64,000 bases of DNA, taken from Palaemon carinicauda. Its lineage: Eukaryota > Arthropoda > Malacostraca > Decapoda > Palaemonidae. The notes beneath the pieces were generated by a model. That model was not told the origin of the DNA, searched no databases, and worked only from the letters and a program-made list of their open reading frames with translations. A program made the position numbers and the translations under genes. Positions 54,673 through 64,000 of the stretch are shown in pieces (positions within the stretch are counted from its first letter, which is position 1; every line of letters starts with the position of its first letter). The stretch covers positions 35,541,217 to 35,605,216 of the forward strand of contig NC_090765.1 in assembly GCF_036898095.1 (NCBI RefSeq), in the 5' to 3' direction.

Positions 54673-54703
54673 CAGCATAATTGGCAGAGTGATGACGCAG
54701 CTG
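54673..54703 (-). other. Candidate 5' exon of the AAA gene with upstream start codon
   Basis: On the minus strand TTTTGTTTCAG is followed by 31 bases ending AATTATGCTG and a good donor GTGAGC. If joined to the exon at 53589, the ATG at 54678-54676 is in frame and gives a protein starting MLETGNMDMEL, six residues longer. The phase fits, but transcript evidence is lacking. Confidence 0.4.
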
Positions 54704-57181
54704 CTGAAACAAAATGGGAAGTAAACCATCCATTCTGACATCGAGAAGTGAGCTAGATGGGGTTGGGGGGTTAAGGGTGGGTTGGCGAACTAATGGTGAT
54801 AGTAAGTTGCCAAAAATTACTTTTTTCTTATTTATCAACACCACAGGCCTGTTTTCAGGGCTGGTGACCCTTACGTTTTTCATAATGGAAGGCAGAAATG
54901 TTACTTGTTAAAGATAACATGTGTTTTATAAATACGCAGCAACCACACCGCACAATTTTTATAAATTGAAAACATTAATTTATCCCAATTAATGTTCAGC
55001 TTGAAAGGGGAACAGACTATTAGGTAACAAACAAGTTTGCAGTGTTAAGTTCGAAATCCCTATAGTCTTGAGCTTTAGTCTCAGGCTCATCGCATATCAC
55101 TTATCGGCAACTTTTCGCAAAGATATTTCTCTCTCTCTCTCTCTCTTAGATTAACTAAACATAATTTGACTGACAAGCTAGTGGCATACGTTAATGTTCT
55201 TTTGATACTTTCTAAAAAAGTTCATATTATTTGACCTAGATTGTTTTAGTGGCCGAACTCCTGTTTTGAGTAGAAAGCAACAAAGGCCAGTCATGCTCAT
55301 AACATCTGTAAAAGGTTTGGAAAATAAACACCACTTAGATATTTAACAATCTCTTATTGTTCGTACAGTCTTTGCAAATAGTGCATTACAAACCATTCTA
55401 CTTTCTGGAAGAGCAGTCTGAGAACTGTGTCCATTTCGAATTCTTTGATAAAGAAATGATGGTTTAGCTACATCACAAGAGATGTCTAGTACACTACTCT
55501 CCCCTGCAGGCAAGTCTGAGGGGGGATGAGTGAGAACGGAGGGAGGGTGGATCCACCTTGCATTCCACCTGATTGCACTCCCACTGCTCTCTCTACCTCT
55601 CTCTCGAGCTTATGTACATTTGTTCAAATCGCAGTCGACTATAAGATAACTTCCATTTCTCTAAAACTTCCTGCAACGATCAGTTTTCATTATAGCAAAA
55701 AAATATGAGTCTGTGCTCCCTTATAGGGGGGTGCGGGAGAATGTAGGATGTGGGAGTGCGGATGGGGGGATAAAGCGGGGGTAGGAGGTAGTAAAGGGTC
55801 GGTAAGGCCACCCACAACCTCGCCTCATTCTCGACAGATATCAGATATAGCCATTTAAACAATTCCTTGATACAAATGACGGTGGAACATCCACTGAAAC
55901 GGGCGGCAAGATGTGATTAGTTTAATCGCTAACTCGCCCACTTTGTACTGACGAGATTAATTAAACAACCAATAACGCGATTATATAACTTCAGAATACA
56001 TCAGTTAGTCACCGCGGTAAACAGGTACGCCGATTCCACCCCGACGCGTCACAGCTCCATCAGTATGCCAGTTATTACAATCTACGCACGAAACGATATC
56101 TTGCCTACCTACAAGTATCCTTTCTTCGTGCATACGTACAAATATATTCTTCAATTTATTAAAGTAACTTCCATCGAATATTGAAAACAACGAGTCAACA
56201 AAAGATTTATATAATTAGGTGCAGACATTCAGTTATACCTGACCAACCCGTAGGGATATTTCTATACGACTCTCCACCCTCACACGTACATACATACACC
56301 TTGCCGTTCGCCTCTTTGTGCTACAACATTTTCATCTCGACCAACTATGTACCTACTTCATTTGTCTGCTCTTAACAATTTAGTATTCAAAAGAAAAACA
56401 GCTAATTAAAATTAAAATAAATTTTAAGGATTATCAGCGCCAACACACCTCCGGTAGAACCTGGCCACTTTCACCAGAAGATCGCTACTTGACCGTAGAC
56501 GGCTACATTGAGATCACCCAAAATCCTTTTAATCATCTATCGTATAACTGACTGAACAATATGTGGGCGACCGGGGACGCTGCTAGCTTTACCATTTGCG
56601 GGGTTGCTATCGCATCCGGTGCTAACACTAGCCCCTAAAAGTGAAAACCCCGGGGTGAGCTTCACTGAATAGCTCCATAGTACATCCCACGGAGAGATCT
56701 GTAGGCAACACAAGTTCGTCATTATATACCTAATTAACCCTGTGTGCTGGAGTTTGTTGTGGGTTGATCCTTAATTTCTAAATGATTACATAAGGACTTT
56801 GTTCATATTTTATATATTAAGTAGGATCGCTTGACCATATAATCCTACGCGTTTTATAAAGAGGAACTCTAATGCCTCCCAATATTTGATAGTTACAGTG
56901 ACTTCCCTCAAGAAAGTCTTAATGTACTCAACTGTCATTCGGGATCAAGATACCAACCTGAATAATCTTGCGCTAATATCTGTTCATTAATCAAGATCGC
57001 ATTTATTTATCTAAAACAAATTATGTAAAGAAGTTTAAAACGCGGGGATGAAACAGAGTTCATAAGAGGACATTGCAACAACAAAACAAAAGCCAGCAGA
57101 CGTCTGAGAGCGCACCATAATTCTAGTACAATTTGCATTTGCTAAGTTTCTTCATTTGGTGGCATAACCATAATCGATTGC

Positions 57182-57183
<2 letters not shown>
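54704..57183. other. Upstream region of the AAA gene
   Basis: Probable promoter side of the AAA gene. No gene recognised. A CT microsatellite lies at 55126-55146. Confidence 0.35.

Positions 57184-57266
<83 letters not shown>
57184..57266. repeat. TA microsatellite
   Basis: Uninterrupted AT dinucleotides, about 41 units. Confidence 0.95.
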
Positions 57267-57270
<4 letters not shown>

Positions 57271-57445
57271 CCACAAGGCTGACTCATCCAGTTATAGAGT
57301 GCGCAATGAACCAGGCATTAAATCTATTAGGCATAGACTAATCCTGACCAGGGCAGATGCACCAGTAATTTATTCCTTTGGTTAAGAGCTAACATTTTCT
57401 TATCCAAACCTAACATGTCATATCAATGAAAGTAATGTGTAAAAC

Positions 57446-57449
57446 ACAT

Positions 57450-57518
<69 letters not shown>
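57446..57518. repeat. CA then TA compound microsatellite
   Basis: A run of CA dinucleotides passes into about 27 TA units. Confidence 0.93.
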
Positions 57519-57519
<1 letters not shown>

Positions 57520-59124
57520 CTGGGCTATCGGCGGAACACTTGATTCGCATTTGCAAGTGCTGCTTTGTTGGGTGGGCAGAAGGGGTCAAGGAAAAGGGCA
57601 TGAGACTACCAAAATTGCTAGCCGAGAACCGGAAGGCCGTCCCCCTCTGGCGCATTGTGAAAAAGAATATATAAATGTCGGGAAAATGTAAACACGCGAT
57701 TATTCGTGATAATAAATGTAGAATACCGAAACGAACTTAAAAGAAGCTGAATTTAATCCGTTGCAAAGATATCCCTTATCAGCCTAACGCCGTTAATTAA
57801 TGAAAAAAACTTAATTAGCAGATGTAATTACAAAACGTTCAATTTCTCCCACACGATCTAGTACTGATGACATTTGTCTACAGAAGTGGAGACCCAATGG
57901 AATGCCCGGCCGTCCATAACACACACGGGAGACCAAGGAAGAGCTCACCAAGGCCTTGGACGGCATGACGTGCGCAGGCGCAACGCCTTCACTTTCCACT
58001 TCACCAGCCATATGTTAACACGAGGGACCATGAATTTTCAAAAATGGTTTAGCGGTCGGGGTTAATACGAAATAGGATTTATGGATTCGATCTGTCAAGG
58101 GATCCGCTAGGTGTTGGCTCATCTTGTATTGGCCATGAAAAAGGGATTTTATTTATCGATTCGGGAGAAATGACACTGCATACCAAGACCTATTGAATAG
58201 GCTCTGTAGGTATTGGTGCATGCTATTGGAAGCGGAAGTACTTTCCCGCCGAAAGATGAATAAAACAAACCTTGGACCATTTGAATCATGGGATATGCAA
58301 ATGCACACAGAATTTGCACGCAAGCAAACTCACACCCACACTTTAGGAGTGTGGATATTGACAAAGTACGGACAATCTCCTTCGGCCGAAAAAATGACAG
58401 ACCACTTCAATAAACAACTTTCGCAATATTAATATGTACTCTTGAATGTCGCTAAACTTGACATCATCAGTCGCGTGTTTTTCCGCTGATGTTTCAGAAC
58501 TTCTTAACGCTATTAAGCCTCTTATTAATTGTCATTAAGATGAAAAATTTATATCAAGAAAATGCATTTAGAAGGATGCTCATCTCCCGGGTTCGTGGTA
58601 GGGGATATTCCCTGAATCATGGAAAAGTTATATAGGTAATGTATCTCAATTTACTGTGATTTGGAGCGACCGTCGTCTGTGGCTTTCCTGGAATCTTGTC
58701 TTAGCAAGCTTTCATTATTGAAACATGCTAATCCGTGATGAAACACATATTGCATTTTTCAACTGCAATATAAATTATTTAAATTACTCCTGCAGTATTT
58801 TCCTTCCGGGACAGAAATATAAATTTAGTCGTGATGTCAATGCGCTCCATCATAGAGCTCTAATGGCTCATAACTGGTTAATATAAACTCCTAACTACCT
58901 TTACCAATTGTAAGTTCATATCTAGGTTTTTTTATCAAGATCTATTTATCGCCTTTTTCGAGGCGTACGAAATGCAACATGTCAGCGGGCCTCTCGTTAA
59001 TACGTGTTCGTTTCGGTTATCTTTATATGGGATTTATTACGTACGTTGTCCTTCCGTGTCGTTCGCGATTGCCATTAGAGACTAATTTCTTTTACTTCTT
59101 TTGCAATCCATGATTCACATTCTG

Positions 59125-59125
<1 letters not shown>
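57519..59125. other. Non-coding sequence between microsatellites
   Basis: No coding or mobile-element signal that I recognise. Confidence 0.35.

Positions 59126-59211
<86 letters not shown>
59126..59211. repeat. TA microsatellite
   Basis: Uninterrupted TA dinucleotides, about 42 units. Confidence 0.95.
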
Positions 59212-59213
<2 letters not shown>

Positions 59214-62200
59214 TGCACCTGTTAAATCCAAACGAATAGAAAAAAAACATGTTAGCAACAGTATATTTTATAGATACGAAGTTGCCACCCAACAAACGCC
59301 CGACAATAAATTAAGCTTTCCATCACGGCAAACCGGTTGCCAAGTAATACAGCTACATCAGAACAAGGAAAATGCGACGAGCTTCGTCTGATGTAAACAA
59401 AGTAAATACGCTCTATTACAATTATATTTTCTCCTTGCAATTACATAAAGAGGAGAGTATTGTCTCTTTATACCAATACGCTTGTTGACATGAACCCTAT
59501 AAATTACCAACAATACACTTAAACGAAAACGCGAAACGACAGCTTACTGCAACTTGCAGGTGGTACTAAACATTTCGAGTAGCAACGGTTAAGCTATAGC
59601 CTTGAAATCCCTTGCTCACATACCATTTGGAAGCCATGAAGTTGAAAAAAATTAAAAGCATCCAATGTAACGTGAATAGGACTACACTCATAAGACAATG
59701 TGTTTATTTCTTTATATTGAAGGGGTACCGAATCTAAGCGCATTTTAGGACAAGCAATACATCATACCGTATATGTTACGTTGCCTTGCTATGAGAACCA
59801 AGACTCAACATCTCCCATGCAATTAAGCCCGCATATACCGCCTACTTCGATCATACATATCCATCAAAAAGACCCAAGATGGGTACATACTTCATACGCC
59901 AAGAATTGGATGTTATTTTGTCGACTGGAATATGTCCGTCGCATCTTTTATCCTCATTCCAAGTGATTTTTTGAAGAGACTGAATCTAATTAACGCATAG
60001 CTTTCATATTTACATTAGTTAGGCTGGTTAACATCCTTTTAGTGATAAAAACCCATATACACCCGATGCGCTTACAAGACAACAAAGGAGGTTAGCCCTC
60101 TTACCTAAGCTATTTTACGGTAGTAATTTGTTTGCTATGCCAATTGTAGTCCATGTGTTGCACTGACCTTCAATTTGAATCATTAAAACCTACCACAGTT
60201 CTTGTAACCCAAATTACGTTAGTACATTTCCTTTTCTAATCAGTTACGCGAGTCTAGCTGTCAAGACATATTAATCCGGTTAAAAATAACTACTTTTAAA
60301 TAAAATACAAGACGCATCTCCTTATCTCTATATTATAGAATCTACTGAGTATTGCATAAAACCTCAATAAAAAACAGAAAACCGAACAAATATAAACAAA
60401 ATTGCCACAAACGCTTTTGCAATAGGATATCTCCTTTCACAAGTAAAAAACATCTTAATAAAAAAACCGAAGCTTTAAAGGGAACCACTGTCACGCCCGC
60501 TTGGGGAGACCTACCTGAACTGCTAATCAACTTCTTCGTCGTGCCAGGATAGGCCTAACAAATTTAAGAATATCCTACACTTCCTAATCTCTGAATCACA
60601 ACGACCTTTAAAAGGTCTCAGCAGAATTATTTTGAAACATGATGACCATAAAATGTGCCCTAGAAATCACTTTTATGGAATCCAATCCGAGTGTGTAAAT
60701 GAGATTGAGGCTCAGACCATTACAAGGCGAACGCTCAAAGAGCAGGAATAATGGTTCCTTGGTCATGACCCATAAAGACGACTTAACGTCGCAAGGCCGC
60801 TATCTGGCAAGACTATTCTGCCCTGCTATATTAATTCATTATCAAAAAGACACCTGTCAAGCATTTATTTGATGGCGACGGCTCTCTGTGAGGCTACATT
60901 AAACGCTAAAATATGAAGGGCTGCGGCATATTCACTATCATCGCCTTCTCTACCCCTCCTGAACGAAGCGAGCCCAGCCAACGTTTGCTCGGGTTAGATT
61001 AGATACGACCATGTTCATTGGACGCGCTATGTTGTAACTGGATCAAGGTTGTATCATTGGATAGTCAAAAGACATGTTGCGTTACCATTGCCTTGGGAAG
61101 ATGGGAAAGGGAAAACCAGCTCGCCAGTTCCCACCACTAACCTACGGCGTTTACATTGAGAAGAGAGAAACTATAACCACATTACTCCTACCTGAAACCA
61201 TCACACACCAACGGTTTAGTGTCACCATTCCTTAGCCTGATGAACAAACACCGCCGAGATCTTGCAATATCACCCCCGCACCACAACCTCTTCTGCTTCA
61301 TGCACCTCCTTCCCCCCACCTACCCCCTTTATACGTATCTCCATACCACTTCGAACGCCCCCAACACTGATACACGAATGTCCACTTCCTTGAAGAGTTT
61401 TGTGCAAATATTACTCTTAATGTCTGTCAGGACAGGAACTACGGTTAATTAACTCCACGAGTTAGGCATCTTGAGACCCAGGGCTTAACCATATTCATTT
61501 TCCTTTAATGCAATTAATTTTGCACGATTATGAACAAACAAGGAGGAAATGAAGACCAAAACCTTGGCCGGGCTACTATGATTTTTGGAACAAAGAAGCG
61601 TTCCCAGTGTACCCACCCACCATGAGATCATCTAGTGTACCAAGAAGAGAGGAACGCAATTCCCAGGATCAACATTCCAAGCGGTCATATTTAACCAATT
61701 TCAACCAATTCAAATCGCACAACCATATAACGTCTTAGCATAAGTCGAGTATACAGCATTGTTTAATCACTTGGTTGAATTAGTTTTCATGATGATGAAA
61801 GTTCGAAGTCTGCTATAATGCTTCAACTTCGCTTAAAAAAAAAAAAACTATTCAGAAAAAGTTCCTCCTAAGAAAACTTCAATCAAAATTAAAAAGCCTA
61901 AAATAATTCAGCTCGATAAATAGGATTCTGATATGTATGACCAATAATTAAAATTACGAATAACTAACCAAATTCATGGAGAACAATACCAATAATAATT
62001 CTTGGTTTTAACTAAAATATAATGAACCTTTCAAGACATCCAAATTGTCGGCGTTGCGCAAATCAACCAACTCCATAAAGATAGTTATAGAATAGCCTGC
62101 TGCGATACTAATTACTCCGTACCGGGCCTCACGTGGGAACAACACATACATTATTTGTGAGCAGACCGAACAAATAATCTATGTTCCAAGAACAAGGTGT

Positions 62201-63040
62201 GCAAGTGTTTTGTCTACAGGTGTCACTACACCTGTCAGTGACAAAACCATTAAGATGGAGCCTACAAGTGTTCCCCGTGTGTAAACCTACATCGGGAAAT
62301 ATATGTGCATAAGTATTTTTTTTCCAAGAATCATAAACCATAACTTGAATCCCGATTTTTTTACCGTCTGAACAACTTTCTCAGACTTATAATTATTTTC
62401 AAGCAATACATATCAAACCAGTTGCATGTCTCCGGAAACAATAAAAAAAAGTATGTTACTTTTGGCTACAAATCTTAATTCCTATAACTATCGGGAAGGA
62501 CAAGTTACTGTCAGCAAAACTATCAACTGAATAAATAAACTTATATAAATCTGCAATAAAGCCATTACCCAGTGCGATTTGACACTTGTTAGTTGAATAA
62601 CAAAAGGACAAACTTCAAATACATGATGTATCATTCAAATCATGGCAATAGAAATAAACTTAGGCTATTCCTGAAGAAAATACCCATACCATACACAGGA
62701 AATAGACTGCGTAGGATTCTTTTTTTATCTTAAATTTAAAGATGAGAACCTAATGCTGGTGATCACGAAAATGTAACACGAGTTAGTCAAAATTTGTAGG
62801 TTTATATCTTAAGAAAATCAACGTCGCTGTTTAAGTAATATTACACTTACAATGGTGTCGTATACAGAGCAAATAATATACAAAACGTCAAAATGTAAAT
62901 CGTTGAGAAGAACATTCGGCGATAAAATAGTTTTCTATCAAGCTACGTTAGTATTATTATACATGTTAACTACAATAACCCTAACTTAGGCGTAGTGAAA
63001 AACGTATTATCCCCGTAACATCAGGTTTTCAACCTAAATA
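59212..63040. other. Non-coding sequence
   Basis: No supported gene, RNA gene or element seen. Confidence 0.35.
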
Positions 63041-63145
63041 TTTTTATTATCAACAACCGAGCTACATCCTTGGTTGGAAAAAAAACAAAGGGTGCTCAAA
63101 CAGGGAATGTAGCCCAGCAAGGAAATGAAATAAGAGAATAACAAA
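63041..63145 (-). repeat. Diverged second copy of the interspersed repeat
   Basis: Read on the minus strand it has CTTATTTCATTTCC, GCTGGGCTACATTCCC, then TTTTTCCAACCAAGGATGTA, in the same order as 2930-3040, with the middle shortened. Confidence 0.5.
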
Positions 63146-64000
63146 AACTTATGTAAGTGATTAATTTTTTTTGATCAGCAACAATGTAAAATATATAATT
63201 TTAAAACTATAAAATGACACTTCTGTCAACCTGTTCAAATGAAAATTACTGCAAATTTATACTATACAACAAAGAATATTAAAGATATCAATATTTCAGT
63301 GATATAAGAAATCAGACTAGCCAAGATAAACCTATAATTTGAACATTGTAATTTTACTAAATTCAGAAATTAGTAGATATTACAGAACATTCTGCAACAA
63401 AAAAAATAATATTTGATAAAATGCGAATCTGGCAACAGAAAGGAAGTCGTAGTGAAATTGCGCTCGAGATGGTGTGGAAACAAAAGAACGCCAAATGGCG
63501 GTAGAATTGAAGTTAGCTCGTAAATTTAGTCTTCATATTCAGATTTACAAGCATTCTTCACTAATGATTAAGCATAAATTATCTACTCAACTTAAGAAAC
63601 CCTACGATTGACTAAATATGGAGAAAAAAATTGCGTACGCATAATCAAGATGGCGATGGTATCTTTTAGAATTTAACGCAGCGTAAAGAATGCGTAGAGT
63701 TTATCGTGCGTAAATTAATCTTTTCCCATAAACTTTATCGTCATGGTTGTTATAATGTACATTTATATTCTTGCTTCAGCATACTCTATCTTGCACAGCT
63801 ATTTTATATTTCCTTACCAACTAAGGCGGACAATAAATGGTAACCACAATAATTGTTAATGTCTAATTAATCAGTATTCATATAGTTAATTTTTCCTTTG
63901 TTTACGTGATCACATTAGTCTTGTGTGATTAACTATTATATCTTAAAATAAAAATCTCCAGTAATAGGTGAATCAGCTATATTAAAAAAGCATTTAAAAT
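63146..64000. other. Non-coding sequence to window end
   Basis: AT-rich; nothing recognised. Confidence 0.35.

Noticed and set aside
57410..57674. Open frames rich in Ile-Tyr repeats
   Set aside because: Translation of TA microsatellites; the same applies at 59092-59391.

Overview
The window is a piece of an AT-rich, intron-containing animal genome, most likely a decapod crustacean. The basis is long introns with GT-AG splice sites, a NUDT6-type Nudix gene, dense DIRS1-like retrotransposons (a class known to be common in Decapoda), CT/GA and TA microsatellites, and an interspersed repeat of a kind I associate with shrimp genomes. No bacterial or phage features are seen. || Positions 1-38172 are dominated by five DIRS1-like tyrosine-recombinase retrotransposons, all on the + strand: copy 1 (1-2575, cut by the window edge), copy 2 (4551-10949), copy 3 (13423-19873), copy 4 (21208-27738) and copy 5 (31527-38172). 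Each complete copy has the DIRS layout: left inverted repeat, gag, RT/RNase H/methyltransferase-like frame, tyrosine recombinase (YR), 3' UTR, an internal complementary region (ICR), and a right inverted repeat. Copy 4 is intact in all frames and looks recent. Copy 1 retains an intact YR. Copies 2 and 3 are broken and share the same internal deletion, duplication and nonsense codon. Copy 5 belongs to a diverged subfamily and carries an expanded coding minisatellite. || Between and around the elements lie four exons of a + strand Nudix hydrolase gene (NUDT6-like): 13099-13184, 19900-20024, 30263-30465 and 38785-39012. Each of its three visible introns contains exactly one DIRS copy in the sense orientation. 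Copies 1 and 2 lie upstream, probably in an earlier intron or 5' flank. The Nudix box is split across the intron that holds copy 4. || Positions 39013-45000 hold old mobile-element debris on the minus strand: a decayed second DIRS-like RT/RNase H remnant (about 39840-41090) and a decayed non-LTR retrotransposon (about 43129-44720). A Tigger-like DNA transposon fragment lies at 28801-29112. || Positions 50120-53589 (minus strand) carry a five-exon AAA ATPase of the VPS4/katanin/spastin (meiotic) clade. It has a very long acidic and Gly/Met-rich N-terminus and an unusual pore loop; a small upstream exon (about 54673-54703) may carry the true start codon. From there to 64000 I see only non-coding sequence with TA/CA microsatellites and one interspersed repeat. 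|| The most interesting signals are these: the expression architecture of copy 4, where a single UGA sits at the junction of three overlapping coding possibilities; a conserved hairpin series in the DIRS 3' region; evidence that a defective internal lineage (copies 2 and 3) was mobilised with different, self-matched termini; and the one-element-per-intron pattern in the Nudix gene.
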